DNA of 64,000 nucleotides from Mucilaginibacter_A sp964236465 (GCA_964236465.1 CAXSBZ010000011.1:27603-91602); one strand, 5' to 3'. Positions 7,486 to 16,748 are shown, counted from the first letter of the stretch. Notes: a model not told the origin generated them from the letters alone. Numbers and translations are program-made.

Positions 7486-8775
7486 ATGTCCCAATATTTT
7501 ATCATCGATTTCGACAGCACATTTACACAAGTTGAAGCATTGGACGAGCTTGTACGAATCTCTTTAAAAGACCATCCTGAACGCGAAAAAGTTTATAAAC
7601 AGATTGAAGATTTGACCAACGCAGCGATGGAAGGCCGCTTGTCGTTTTCCGAAAGCTTGTCTCAACGCGTTAAATTATTGCAAGCCAACCGCAGCCATCT
7701 GGATTTATTGGTGAAGCATTTGCGCAAAAAAGTATCGGCTTCCTTCTCCCGCAACCGTCAGTTTTTTAAAGAACACCGCGATGAGGTTTTGATCGTTTCT
7801 GGTGGTTTTAAAGAATTCATCACGCCGGTGGTGACCAAATATCACATCAAAACAGAAAATATTTATGCCAATACTTTTGAGTTTGATGACAAAGGAAACA
7901 TCATTGGTTACGACAAAACCAATCCGCTTTCGCAGGAAGGCGGCAAAGTAAAGCTGCTGCGCGAACTGGATTTGCAAGGCGAATTGTTTGGCATCGGCGA
8001 CGGACATTCGGATTTCCAGCTGAAAGAATTTGGCTTGATCCAAAAGTTTTTTGCTTTTACGGAGAACATTGAACGCAAAGCCATCGTTGAAAAAGCCGAT
8101 TATGTAACGCCGAGTTTTGATGAATTTTTGTACATCAACAAGTTTCCGCGCGCCATTTCTTATCCTAAAAACCGCATCAAATGTTTGGTTACCGGCGAGG
8201 TTGCCGACGAAGCTGTGGTGCAATTGGCCAAGGAAGGCTACAACATTCGCATCCGCCCGAAAATTGAAAAAAAGTATCTGGAGGAAGCCGGGATTTTATT
8301 TTGTGATGAAGATACGCAGCCCACTGAAACGCAGCTGGACAACGCCGGCCGGCTGAAAGTGATTGGCTGTTTTGGCAAAATAAACCGCAAAACGGCCGAA
8401 TTTGCCTGTGAAAAAGGAATTATCATTTTTGACGATGTGAAGCACAATCCGCGCAACACAGATTTTATCCCTAAGCGTGTAATGGATTTTATGAACGAAG
8501 GCAAAACGCATACCAGCACCAACTTTCCGGATTTGCAGCCGCCACGCATTAATAATGCACACCGGTTGATCCATATCCATAAAAACGTGTCGGGGATTTT
8601 AGCTAAAATAAATGATGTTTTTGCCCGCCATCACATCAATATTGTGGGCGAGTTTTTGGTAACGAATGCACAGATTGGCTACGTGATTACAGATGTGAAT
8701 GCCGGTTATGGCCAGCAGGTTTTAACAGAACTGAAGCAGATTGAGCATACAATCCGGTTCAGGTTGTTGTATTAA
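7486..8775 (+). CDS. serB: Phosphoserine phosphatase (SerB) fused to truncated SerA remnant and ACT domain
   Basis: A 429-residue protein. Residues 1-210 are a HAD phosphatase of the SerB type: IIDFDSTFT (DxDxT nucleophile), IVSGGF (motif II Ser), GGKVKLL (motif III Lys) and GIGDGHSDF (motif IV). A short segment from about residue 225 (RIKCLVTGEVADEAVVQLAKEGY through IFDDVKHN) resembles the outer substrate-binding part of D-3-phosphoglycerate dehydrogenase. The C-terminus (HRLIHIHKNVSGILAKINDVFARHHINIVG to RFRLLY) is a SerA-type ACT domain, probably serine-sensing. As I recall them, full Bacteroidota fusions of this kind are about 630 residues; here the NAD-binding domain is missing. Start chosen at the MSQYFIIDF Met; the frame is open 33 bases further upstream. 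Confidence 0.82.
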   Translation: MSQYFIIDFDSTFTQVEALDELVRISLKDHPEREKVYKQIEDLTNAAMEGRLSFSESLSQRVKLLQANRSHLDLLVKHLRKKVSASFSRNRQFFKEHRDEVLIVSGGFKEFITPVVTKYHIKTENIYANTFEFDDKGNIIGYDKTNPLSQEGGKVKLLRELDLQGELFGIGDGHSDFQLKEFGLIQKFFAFTENIERKAIVEKADYVTPSFDEFLYINKFPRAISYPKNRIKCLVTGEVADEAVVQLAKEGYNIRIRPKIEKKYLEEAGILFCDEDTQPTETQLDNAGRLKVIGCFGKINRKTAEFACEKGIIIFDDVKHNPRNTDFIPKRVMDFMNEGKTHTSTNFPDLQPPRINNAHRLIHIHKNVSGILAKINDVFARHHINIVGEFLVTNAQIGYVITDVNAGYGQQVLTELKQIEHTIRFRLLY

Positions 8776-8790
8776 TGTTCTTGTTGGGCT

Positions 8791-8870
8791 GTCATCCTGA
8801 ACTTGTTTCAGGATCCCTCAGGCAAATTCAAAACTTTTCTGATGGGATGCCGAAACAAGTTCGGCATGAC
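8791..8870. repeat. REP-like inverted repeat (GTCATCC...GGCATGAC family)
   Basis: GTCATCCTGAACTTGTTTCA at 8791-8810 is followed by an inverted partner ending AAGTTCGGCATGAC at 8870, so the 80-bp unit has terminal GTCAT/ATGAC and internal AACTTGTTTC/GAAACAAGTT complements. A second copy lies at 30582-30664. This type of dispersed repeat is common in Bacteroidota intergenic regions. Confidence 0.75.
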
Positions 8871-8890
8871 AGAAAAGCCCGGAAATACTC

Positions 8891-8902
8891 ATACTTCTTT
8901 TA
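8891..8902 (-). repeat. Dispersed 12-bp motif (inverted, ATACTTCTTTTA)
   Basis: Exact copy in the minus orientation a few bases beyond the stop codon of the universal stress protein gene, in the form TTAGGGTGA then TAAAAGAAGTAT on the gene strand. Confidence 0.75.
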
Positions 8903-8907
8903 TCACC

Positions 8908-9381
8908 CTAATCTTTGTCTTTCAGAGGAACGATCAACACCGGGATTTCGGTATGGCGCGTTACATCTTCGGCCACGCTTCCGGTAAAAAAACGGTTGAA
9001 ACCCGTGCGCGCATGTGAGCCAACCACAATCAGATCAGCCTGAAATTTAATGGCCGTATCCACCACAATAGTTGCCGCGTCTCCGCTTTCTAAAAACTGT
9101 GTAATGTTGTGTTCCTCACCATATTGCGCCACAAAACGCTGCATTACATTTTTGGCCGAAGCATCCTGCGCGTTCATCATTTCTACCGGCGGCAGGTTGC
9201 TGAGCATATCCATTTCACCGCCTACAATTCCGGTGCTCATCGGCGGCACAATCATCGGTTCTATTACTTCTACCAAACCAACTTCTGCCTGAAGCAGTTT
9301 GGCTAAAGCAAAACCGTAAGTTGCTGCTTTTTCGGATTGGCGGCTGTCATCAATCCCGATCAATATCTTTTTAAATTCCAT
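8908..9381 (-). CDS. Universal stress protein (UspA family)
   Basis: A 157-residue single-domain UspA protein. It starts with the conserved KKILIGIDDSRQSEKAATYGFALA, where Asp contacts adenine, and ends with the ATP-binding loop VVGSHARTGFNRFFTGSVAEDV followed by PVLIVPL. The GxxG-x9-GSV residues are intact, so nucleotide binding is expected. It is a cytosolic stress-response protein of unspecified target. It is monocistronic, converging with the phosphatase gene across a REP-like repeat. Confidence 0.9.
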   Translation of the reverse strand: MEFKKILIGIDDSRQSEKAATYGFALAKLLQAEVGLVEVIEPMIVPPMSTGIVGGEMDMLSNLPPVEMMNAQDASAKNVMQRFVAQYGEEHNITQFLESGDAATIVVDTAIKFQADLIVVGSHARTGFNRFFTGSVAEDVTRHTEIPVLIVPLKDKD

Positions 9382-9433
9382 GGATGTACATTTATTTTAC
9401 ATAGATAAGATTTTTAAGCGGTTTTTATAGTGC

Positions 9434-9445
9434 TAAAAGAAGCAT
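9434..9445 (+). repeat. Dispersed 12-bp motif TAAAAGAAGCAT
   Basis: Exact copy just beyond the stop of the ABC permease gene (stop at 9450), preceded by TTTTTATAGTGC. Confidence 0.75.
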
Positions 9446-9449
9446 ATAA

Positions 9450-11831
9450 CTATGTTTTCAGCTTATCTGCAGGGTTTACTTTAACTGCCCTGATTGTTTG
9501 CAAACAAACCGTAAACACAACGATACAAACTGAAATTGTTAAAGCAATTACAAAAGGGTTCATAGAAAGATTGACCCGGTAAGCAAAAGTTGCCAACCAT
9601 TTGTTTGCAATGATGATGGAAACAGGCCAGGCAATCAAATTCGCGATTAAAACGCTATAAAAAAACGGCTTGCTTAAAGTCAGCATCAATTGTTCTGCCT
9701 TTGCGCCCACTACTTTCCGGATCGCAGTTTCTTTGGTACGTAAATGAATAGCATGTGCTGCCGAAGAAAAAAGGCCAAGCGAAGCAATAAATATGGCTAA
9801 TATTGAAAAACAGGTCAAAACGGTTTGCAACTGTTCCTGCCTGATAAAAAGTTGTCCGTATAATTCATCCAGAAAATGATAGTTGAAGTTTTCTCCGTCC
9901 AGTTTATTGATGTCGCTCCACCGATGGCTTAAGGTTGTCAGCATTGCTGGGATAGCATTGTTTTCGGCACTAATCATAATTTGTATTTTAGCCAATCCGC
10001 AATGATCATTCATCAAATAGATCGTTGGCTTGATGTTTTCTTCAAACCCATAAGCTTTTACATCTTTAATTACACCAATTATCCTGTAATTACCGCCACA
10101 ACCGTTTACGGTTTTACCAATAGGTTTCTTTAAATCCATTGCCTTTGCAGCAGCCTCATTGATGACAGCATTGGTAGAATCTCCCGGGAAAGGCGAAGAA
10201 AAAACATGGCCTTCTTTCAATCCGATATTTAAAGTTTGAAAATAATCGTAGTCAACACCAATCGTATTCATCGCAAATGCTTTGCCCTGAAAAACATACT
10301 CGTAAGAAGCCGGGATGGTGCCGCCCGGAACATTGGAAGCAACGGTAACATTTTTTACGCCGGGTATGGCTTTTATCCGGTTGCGGACGGATTCAAACTT
10401 CCTTGGGTTATTAAACAAACTTTGGTTATCTATATACACAACCTGTTTGGCTGTAAAACCAGGGTTTTCAGTTTTCATATAAGTAACCTGTTGGTTGATA
10501 ACAATCAGAGTTATGATAAAAACGATAGCAAAAGTAAACTGAAAAACGGTTATCGAACTTTGTATCCAGGAGAACTTCCTTCCATTAGCAAACTGATTTC
10601 CGCTCAATGCTTCAGCCGGTTTAAAACCTGCCATCACCAAAGCCGGATAAATGCCGGCAATGAGGGTAAGTGAAATTAATGCAAGGAACAATTGTGCAAT
10701 GATGTGGAGATTGATACCTGAAACCAATAGCTTAACTTGTAACAATTGGTTAAAATAAGGCAAGGCAAGGATTACTATCCCGATAGAAATAATTAAAGCA
10801 ATAAGGCATTGGATAAAAATTTCGGATAGAAATTGAAAGGCTATTTGTCTTTTCAAGAGGCCATTAACTTTTTTAATCCCAACTTCTTTTGCACGTTTGT
10901 AAGCCTGGGAAATATAAAGGTTTGTAAAGTTAACGCCGGTTATAATCAATATTATCAAAGCCAGAACAACCAAGCCTTTTACAATCTGGTCATTTACAGG
11001 AGAACCATAATGAGGCTTCAAATGCAAATTGTTTAAAGGGTCTAAATAGATTGCTGCTGCTCCCGACCTGTTTAATGATTCCTTAACTACATTACTGCTA
11101 TCGGCCAATGCGGCCTCTTTATATATTTTATCGATTTTTTTGGAAAGGAGATTGATATCTGTGTTAGGCTTTACCAGTAGATAAGTTTGATAAATCTGGT
11201 TGGCATAGCTTTGGTCCTTCCCTTGGGTAATGTCTTCAGCAAAACCAAGACAATCAAAGTTTAAATTAGTATTGCCAGGTGCATCCTCCGCTACGCCTGC
11301 AACCGTCATCGGCATTTCTGACTTTGGCATCATATACACCGTTTTATTTTGAACAGAAGTGTTGCGAGGAAAGAGCACCTTAGCCGTTCCTTTTGATAAC
11401 AAAATGGTAGGCGTAATGCTGTGCGGGTTCAAATTAAAGCCTTTGGGTTTAACACCCAATATTTTGGCAATCGAATAATCTGCACCAACCCATTTTTTGA
11501 TTGGAAATTTTCCTGCTGAGGTATAAAATGTAATTGGAAACAAGGCTGTATTTGTCCTGCCTGTTTCTTCCACTTCCGGGCACTGGCTTTTTATCGCTTC
11601 CGCTAATTCTCCGGGTGTATAAGGAGATGGGCCGGTTGGCATCTCTCTTTCCACCAAAAAAATACGGCTGGCATTTTTGTTCCACTGATCATAACTGGTT
11701 TCGTTATCAACATACAAGGTAACAAAAATGAACCCCGCCAAACCAAGTGCCAATCCGGCAATATTCAAAAAATTATACCATTTGCCTTTTAAAAAAGTAC
11801 GAAGCGCGATTTTGAAATCAATTATACTCAT
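9450..11831 (-). CDS. MacB/FtsX-type ABC transporter permease
   Basis: A 793-residue permease of the large Bacteroidota MacB/FtsX family. One helix follows the N-terminal KGKWYNFLNIAGLALGLAGFIFV; a periplasmic MacB_PCD domain and a first FtsX block (about residues 285-415) follow; then a second helix near 440, another periplasmic domain and a final FtsX block (about 680-785, with HAIHLRTKETAIRKVVGA before the core helices). Such proteins work with a separate LolD-like ATPase in lipoprotein or peptide export or mechanotransmission. No ATPase gene is adjacent, so the partner must be encoded elsewhere. The cargo is unknown. Confidence 0.88.
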   Translation of the reverse strand: MSIIDFKIALRTFLKGKWYNFLNIAGLALGLAGFIFVTLYVDNETSYDQWNKNASRIFLVEREMPTGPSPYTPGELAEAIKSQCPEVEETGRTNTALFPITFYTSAGKFPIKKWVGADYSIAKILGVKPKGFNLNPHSITPTILLSKGTAKVLFPRNTSVQNKTVYMMPKSEMPMTVAGVAEDAPGNTNLNFDCLGFAEDITQGKDQSYANQIYQTYLLVKPNTDINLLSKKIDKIYKEAALADSSNVVKESLNRSGAAAIYLDPLNNLHLKPHYGSPVNDQIVKGLVVLALIILIITGVNFTNLYISQAYKRAKEVGIKKVNGLLKRQIAFQFLSEIFIQCLIALIISIGIVILALPYFNQLLQVKLLVSGINLHIIAQLFLALISLTLIAGIYPALVMAGFKPAEALSGNQFANGRKFSWIQSSITVFQFTFAIVFIITLIVINQQVTYMKTENPGFTAKQVVYIDNQSLFNNPRKFESVRNRIKAIPGVKNVTVASNVPGGTIPASYEYVFQGKAFAMNTIGVDYDYFQTLNIGLKEGHVFSSPFPGDSTNAVINEAAAKAMDLKKPIGKTVNGCGGNYRIIGVIKDVKAYGFEENIKPTIYLMNDHCGLAKIQIMISAENNAIPAMLTTLSHRWSDINKLDGENFNYHFLDELYGQLFIRQEQLQTVLTCFSILAIFIASLGLFSSAAHAIHLRTKETAIRKVVGAKAEQLMLTLSKPFFYSVLIANLIAWPVSIIIANKWLATFAYRVNLSMNPFVIALTISVCIVVFTVCLQTIRAVKVNPADKLKT

Positions 11832-11894
11832 TGTATTATTTTTTAAGCATTACAATTATTACCTGGTTAGTTAAAAAAATTCAATCTATTTTGA

Positions 11895-11938
11895 ATGCTT
11901 CTTTTATCGGCATAAATTTAGGGTGATAAAAGAAGCAT
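11895..11938. repeat. Inverted pair of the dispersed motif
   Basis: ATGCTTCTTTTA (11895-11906) and TAAAAGAAGCAT (11927-11938); arms of 14 bp including TC/GA. It lies in the 387-bp gap between two divergent genes. The rest of that gap has one more copy at 12119-12130 and no recognisable gene. Confidence 0.8.
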
Positions 11939-12118
11939 TGCCTCGTTATAAGAATCGCCTTCAAAAGTTTTTATTTTAGTTTTGATTGAGGCAGATATTG
12001 CGCCAACTGGTTAAATTGTTCATTATCAGTTTTAAACCTCAACAATTGATGTCTGATTACGGACAATACCGTCCGCTTTTGTTACAACTATAATTAGTCA
12101 ATGCAAAAAATTAGTGCC

Positions 12119-12130
12119 TAAAAGAAGCAT
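12119..12130 (+). repeat. Dispersed 12-bp motif TAAAAGAAGCAT
   Basis: Exact copy 88 bp upstream of the ilvE start, preceded by TTAGTGCC. Confidence 0.75.
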
Positions 12131-12218
12131 CCAAAAAACGATTTTCCCGATTAATCTTCACTCCCAAAACAAACAAAAATTGTAAATTGCGGTCGATTTC
12201 AATCCAATTTCAAGCATT

Positions 12219-13286
12219 ATGGTATCAGATACGCTCGACCTACAAATCAACAAAGCAGCAACTTCCCGCTTAGCCACAATTAATTTTGAAAATTTAATTT
12301 TCGGAAAACATTTTAGCGACCACATGCTGGTGGCTGATTATACGGACGGCCAATGGCAGAATTTCCAAATTTTACCTTATGGCGAAATCAGCATGAGTCC
12401 TGCAATTTCAGCTTTGCATTACGGACAATCTTTTTTTGAAGGTTTGAAAGCTTACAAATTGGCCGATGGCCGCGTTTCTATTTTCCGCCCAAATAAAAAT
12501 GCCGAGCGTTTTAATAAATCTGCTGAGCGTTTGTGCATGCCGCAACTGCCCGAAGATTTATTTGTGCAAAGCATTGCCGCATTGGTTGAAATTGACCAGC
12601 AGTTTATCCCGGATAAAGCAAACCACGCGTTGTACATTCGCCCGTTTATGTTTGCTACCGAAGCTGCTTTGGGCGTGTATCCGTCTTCCACCTATAAATT
12701 TTGCATTTTAACTTGTCCGGTTGGTCCGTTTTTCTCTAAAGAATTAAAAGTTAAGGTGGAGATTGAATTTTCCCGTGCTTGCGATGGCGGGTTTGGATTT
12801 GCAAAAGCAGCAGGGAATTATGGCGGTTCGATGTTGCCGATGAAAAAAGCAGCGGAAGAAGGTTTTGACCAGATCATTTGGACGGATTCGCACGAACATG
12901 CTTATGTGGAAGAGCTGGGCGCGGCAAACATTGTTTTTGTAATAGATGGGAAAATTGTAACGCCATCAACACGTGATACAATCTTGAAAGGCGTAACCCG
13001 CGATTCCATTTTAGAATTGGCCAGGAGCTGGAACACACCAGTAGAAGAACGCCGCGTTGCCGTTGCAGAAGTTTTAGAAGGGATTAAAAACGGAAAAGTA
13101 ACTGAAGCTTTTGGTGTTGGCACGGCCGCAACCATCACTTCTATTGTAGAAATTGGTTTTAAAGGAGAAATTTTTACACTTCCAGATCCGGCAAAAGGAG
13201 AATTTGCACCGAAACTGCGCCGCACTTTGGATGATCTAAAATACGGCCGCCAGGAAGACACCAACAACTGGAATTATATCGTATAA
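12219..13286 (+). CDS. ilvE: Branched-chain amino acid aminotransferase
   Basis: A 355-residue class IV PLP aminotransferase, the size of the larger IlvE type (BCAT, KEGG-type 350-370 residues). Visible family features are ISPAISALHYGQSFFEGLKAY with its FEGLKA loop, the Arg of LYIRPF, and KAAGNYGGSMLPMKKAAEEGFDQIIWTD, where the Lys before AAGNYGGS is the PLP lysine region; EELGAANIVFVI and GVTRDSILELA follow. It makes valine, leucine and isoleucine from their keto acids, with glutamate as donor, in the cytosol. Its stop codon TAA starts an imperfect copy of the dispersed motif (TAAAAAGAGCAT). Transcribed alone; the convergent neighbour ends 15 bp away. Confidence 0.93.
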   Translation: MVSDTLDLQINKAATSRLATINFENLIFGKHFSDHMLVADYTDGQWQNFQILPYGEISMSPAISALHYGQSFFEGLKAYKLADGRVSIFRPNKNAERFNKSAERLCMPQLPEDLFVQSIAALVEIDQQFIPDKANHALYIRPFMFATEAALGVYPSSTYKFCILTCPVGPFFSKELKVKVEIEFSRACDGGFGFAKAAGNYGGSMLPMKKAAEEGFDQIIWTDSHEHAYVEELGAANIVFVIDGKIVTPSTRDTILKGVTRDSILELARSWNTPVEERRVAVAEVLEGIKNGKVTEAFGVGTAATITSIVEIGFKGEIFTLPDPAKGEFAPKLRRTLDDLKYGRQEDTNNWNYIV

Positions 13287-13300
13287 AAAGAGCATTAGCT

Positions 13301-15118
13301 TTATTGCTGTGCTTCTTTTACCGCCCTTTTTTCAATGCGCTTTAACCGGCGCATTTTTCTTTTCTGCTGGCGTTCAGCTTTTTGGATAATCCGTTGCTGC
13401 TTGTTTTCCTTATAATCAGTTACTTTCTGCCGCAATTTTTGTTCAACTTCTGCGGATAGGCCAATTGATTCTTTGATCCCGGCATAAACCGAACGCCAGA
13501 TCAAACCCAGATAAGAGGTATTTTCCGGCCTTTCAAAAACCACATTTGCCACACGCGTCGAATCATTAAATCGCGGATTATCGCGGATCAGCACAAAAGC
13601 ATTGGCCAGGATCGACATAAAAGACATGCGGTGCAGTGCGTTTTTTTCATCCTGTTTCAGCAAAATCACGTTCAAGTCTTGGTACAGAAAAACAACTTTC
13701 CCGGTCGCTTTCCTGGCATCGGCCTGCATATCGAAATTCAGGCTGGTAACGATGCCGTTTGTAAACTGGATCAAACCGAGTGGTTTCGTAGCGTTGTTGA
13801 GGTTCACCAAATTCATTGCCCCGAGGCTGCCTTTATAATAGAGCACATTTGCCGGATCGGCAGCATCAAACTGAAAACTAACATTCAGTTTTCCATAACC
13901 CATCAAATTGGCCGTTAAGCTGGCATTGAGTTTCCGATTGGCTTGCAGCGTATCGTTTCCGGTAACAATATTGCTGATAGAACAGCTCATTTTTTCAAAA
14001 GCAATGGCACCGCGCAATTTGGTTTTTGCACTGATTTCTGTATAAACAACATCAACGTCTTTAAAATGAACTGTTTTTATGGCGATGTCGCGCTGCACAC
14101 TTTTCAGCAGATTATACAAACCGGTTTTGGTTGGATCAGCGGTTTTTCGGGGTAAAAGACGGTTATGGAAAAAATCTATTTTCCGGCCAAAAACAGTTAT
14201 ATCCGAAGCCCTGATTTTCCGGTAGCTGATAAAAGCCTTGTAATCAAAGTGGTTGATATTGATCGAATCAGATTGCAGCTCTATGTGCCGCCGTTGCAGT
14301 TCTGGTTGGCCGGATGCTGTTTTTATCGGCATAAAAACAGCATCGGCTATTTTGATGCTTGATTTTGAGCTGGAAAAGGTAACAGTTTTGGCTTGATACT
14401 GATACAAATGATCTTCAGTTTGTGCTGAATAATTATTGAAAACCGCAGTAATATCTTTGCAAAAATTGAAACGGCTTTGATCGTGCTGGCTGGCCGAATC
14501 GATCAGCAAATCAGTTCCTTGTAAATTAATTTCTTTTAAATGCCTGATCCTGATTTTGTGATTAATCTCTTCTTGATAACGCAAACTGATGTGACCAAAC
14601 AAAATCCGGGCAACATGTATAGATTTCAGCGTTCCGGCAATTTGCTGATAAAAAGTTTTTTTATTTCTTTCGGGTAAATCCTGTTTTTGAAGTTCCTGAT
14701 AAACTACCTGCACATAAGGCTGGCTGACAGCAATTTCATCTGCATCAAATTCATGTTTAAAATACAGTTTGAACGGATGGATATGCTTGAAAACGATCCG
14801 GTCAACCGAAAGCGTGTACAGATTATTGGGTGCTTTTCCTGCTGTTTTTAGCCGGTTAAAAACAGCATCGTTTGGTTTTAAAGTAAGATGGTCAATCACA
14901 ATGCGGCCAGCCAGAATATGCAGGTTACTTTGCTCAAAATCAACCTGATACAAACCATTGCTCAGCTTGAAAACTGTTTTTTTAAGCTGATCGGATAACA
15001 TGGGCGAAAAATAAATATTGATAACCAGCGCAATCATCAACATTAAAACCAATAACACCGACAAGGGCAAAACCAACCTTTTGAACCACTTTTTACGGCG
15101 AAACCTGCTAAACTTCAT
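13301..15118 (-). CDS. Membrane-anchored AsmA/DUF748-like protein
   Basis: About 605 residues. A basic N-terminus (KFSRFRRKKWFKRL) precedes one transmembrane helix (VLPLSVLLVLMLMIALVINIY), then a long beta-rich periplasmic part (SNLHILAGRIVIDHLTLKPN; VHFKDVDVVYTEI; KLNVSFQFDAADP). This arrangement resembles AsmA-like and DUF748 proteins that span the periplasm and help move or maintain envelope lipids; the link is by overall architecture only. The C-terminus is a charged coil (QKAERQQKRKMRRLKRIEKRAVKEAQQ). Start placed at the MKFSRF Met because GGAGG lies eight bases upstream of it. The frame carries a perfect copy of the palindrome at 14313-14344, read as DAVFMPIKTASG. Confidence 0.6.
   Translation of the reverse strand: MKFSRFRRKKWFKRLVLPLSVLLVLMLMIALVINIYFSPMLSDQLKKTVFKLSNGLYQVDFEQSNLHILAGRIVIDHLTLKPNDAVFNRLKTAGKAPNNLYTLSVDRIVFKHIHPFKLYFKHEFDADEIAVSQPYVQVVYQELQKQDLPERNKKTFYQQIAGTLKSIHVARILFGHISLRYQEEINHKIRIRHLKEINLQGTDLLIDSASQHDQSRFNFCKDITAVFNNYSAQTEDHLYQYQAKTVTFSSSKSSIKIADAVFMPIKTASGQPELQRRHIELQSDSININHFDYKAFISYRKIRASDITVFGRKIDFFHNRLLPRKTADPTKTGLYNLLKSVQRDIAIKTVHFKDVDVVYTEISAKTKLRGAIAFEKMSCSISNIVTGNDTLQANRKLNASLTANLMGYGKLNVSFQFDAADPANVLYYKGSLGAMNLVNLNNATKPLGLIQFTNGIVTSLNFDMQADARKATGKVVFLYQDLNVILLKQDEKNALHRMSFMSILANAFVLIRDNPRFNDSTRVANVVFERPENTSYLGLIWRSVYAGIKESIGLSAEVEQKLRQKVTDYKENKQQRIIQKAERQQKRKMRRLKRIEKRAVKEAQQ
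14313..14344. repeat. Perfect hairpin form of the dispersed motif inside a gene
   Basis: GATGCTGTTTTTAT, loop CGGC, then ATAAAAACAGCATC: 14-bp perfect arms with a 4-nt loop. The core copies are at 14314-14325 and 14332-14343. It is read through in frame by the AsmA-like gene on the minus strand. Confidence 0.9.
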
Positions 15119-15209
15119 TTCAAAAACCTCCACGCTTTTATACGCCCGAACAGCAAAAATCTGTACAAGATATAGAATAGTATTTAAATTGATACGTTTG
15201 AAAACGCGG

Positions 15210-15221
15210 ATGCTTCTTTTA
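15210..15221 (-). repeat. Dispersed 12-bp motif (inverted, ATGCTTCTTTTA)
   Basis: Exact minus-orientation copy followed by TCGGCATAAAA, that is, a complete left arm and a decayed right arm of the hairpin form. Located between the divergent AsmA-like gene and miaB. Confidence 0.8.
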
Positions 15222-15297
15222 TCGGCATAAAATTGAAGTAAGATTGGGATTATAGTTTAATGCTGCCAATCTGTCACGCAATTAAATAACAATTTCT

Positions 15298-15305
15298 TAC
15301 TTTTG
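15298..15305 (+). promoter_or_regulatory. -7 promoter element upstream of miaB
   Basis: TACTTTTG matches TAnnTTTG and ends 18 bp before the ATG at 15324. No convincing -33 TTTG was seen. It argues against the TTG at 15303 as start. Confidence 0.4.
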
Positions 15306-15323
15306 CATTCTCAATTTTTAAAA

Positions 15324-16739
15324 ATGGATTTGGATTTTTTAATCGGCAAACATGATGAAAGCCGGCAAGGCGAAGCGTTGGTGCTGGATAAACCGGTTTT
15401 AAAAAATAATGGCCGCAAATTATACATCGAAAGTTATGGTTGCGCCATGAATTTTTCTGACAGCGAAATTGTGGCTTCCATTTTGGCGGATCAGGGTTTT
15501 GAAACCACTTCGGATTTTAAAGAAGCAGACGTGATTTTCATCAACACTTGTTCGATCCGCGAAAACGCGGAACAACGTGTAAGAAACAGATTAAAAGAGT
15601 TTAAAGTTTCTAAACAACGGAATCCGGGAATGGTGGTCGGCGTTTTGGGCTGCATGGCCGAACGGTTGAAAGCCAAGTTTTTGGAAGAGGAAAAACTGGT
15701 TGACGTAGTAGTTGGCCCGGATGCTTACCGCGATTTGCCGAACTTGATTGAACAGGTGGACAGCGGCCAAAAGGCGGTGAACGTACTGCTTTCCCGCGAA
15801 GAAACTTATGCCGATATCAGTCCGGTGCGCTTAAACAGCAACGGCATTAATGCTTTTGTTTCGATTATGCGTGGCTGCGATAACATGTGTTCTTTCTGTG
15901 TGGTTCCGTTTACACGCGGCCGCGAACGCAGCCGTGATGCTTTTTCTATTGTGAAAGAATGTGGAGATTTGTTTGATGGTGGTTATAAGGAAGTTACGTT
16001 ATTGGGTCAGAATGTGGATTCTTACAAATGGACAAATGAAGAAGGCATCAGCATGAATTTTGCAGGTTTGCTGGAATTCGTGGCTTTGATCAACCCAAAA
16101 CTGCGCGTTCGTTTTTCTACCTCGCACCCAAAAGATATTACGGATGAAGTGCTTTTAACCATCAAAAAGTACGATAACATCTGCAAGTACATTCACTTGC
16201 CGGTTCAATCCGGAAACAGTCGGGTTTTGGAATTAATGAATAGAACGTATGATCGTGCCTGGTACATGAACCGGATTGATGCGATCCGCAGAATTTTGCC
16301 GGATTGTGCTATTTCTACCGATGTGATTACCGGTTTTTGCTCTGAAACGGAAGAGGAACATCAGGAAACGCTGAGCATGATGGATTACGTGCAATATGAT
16401 TTTGCTTACATGTTTATGTATTCTGAACGGCCGGGAACTTTGGCTGCCAAACGTTATGCTGATGATATTCCGGAGGAGGTAAAAGGCCGTCGTTTGCGCG
16501 AAATAGTGGATAAACAGCAAGCGCATTCGCACAAACGTTTGTTAGATCAGATTGGCCAGGTTCAACAGGTTTTGATTGAGAAACGTTCTAAAAAATCAGC
16601 ATTGGATTATAGCGGACGGAGCGATAAAAATGCAACTGTAGTTTTTCCGGCGGATGAACGTTTTGCGCCGGGAGATTATGTAAATGTGTTGATTGAAAAA
16701 TGCACAACGGCTACCTTGATCGGTAAAATTGTAGGCTAA
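15324..16739 (+). CDS. miaB: tRNA-2-methylthio-N6-dimethylallyladenosine synthase
   Basis: A 471-residue radical-SAM methylthiotransferase. The N-terminal UPF0004 domain holds ESYGCAMNFSDSE and the cysteines of GVLGCMAERLK and TCSIRENAEQR; the radical-SAM cluster motif is RGCDNMCSFCVVPFTRGRERSR (CxxxCxxC); the TRAM domain is C-terminal (SKKSALDYSGRSDKNATVVFPAD). It adds a methylthio group to i6A37 of tRNAs reading UNN codons. The ATG at 15324 is chosen over an upstream TTG. Its stop TAA is the first three bases of a dispersed-motif copy whose last two bases begin the ATG of the next gene, so these genes form one operon. Confidence 0.95.
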   Translation: MDLDFLIGKHDESRQGEALVLDKPVLKNNGRKLYIESYGCAMNFSDSEIVASILADQGFETTSDFKEADVIFINTCSIRENAEQRVRNRLKEFKVSKQRNPGMVVGVLGCMAERLKAKFLEEEKLVDVVVGPDAYRDLPNLIEQVDSGQKAVNVLLSREETYADISPVRLNSNGINAFVSIMRGCDNMCSFCVVPFTRGRERSRDAFSIVKECGDLFDGGYKEVTLLGQNVDSYKWTNEEGISMNFAGLLEFVALINPKLRVRFSTSHPKDITDEVLLTIKKYDNICKYIHLPVQSGNSRVLELMNRTYDRAWYMNRIDAIRRILPDCAISTDVITGFCSETEEEHQETLSMMDYVQYDFAYMFMYSERPGTLAAKRYADDIPEEVKGRRLREIVDKQQAHSHKRLLDQIGQVQQVLIEKRSKKSALDYSGRSDKNATVVFPADERFAPGDYVNVLIEKCTTATLIGKIVG

Positions 16740-16748
16740 AAACAGTAT
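16737..16748 (+). repeat. Dispersed motif joining the miaB stop to the next start
   Basis: TAAAAACAGTAT: bases 1-3 are the miaB stop codon and bases 11-12 the A and T of the ATG of the sigma-54 activator. The whole intergenic space is therefore one motif copy. Confidence 0.85.

Noticed and set aside
13284..13320. TAAAAAGAGCAT and GTGCTTCTTTTA at the ilvE and AsmA-like gene ends as a full hairpin
   Set aside because: Both depart from the consensus; they are recorded as imperfect relatives only.
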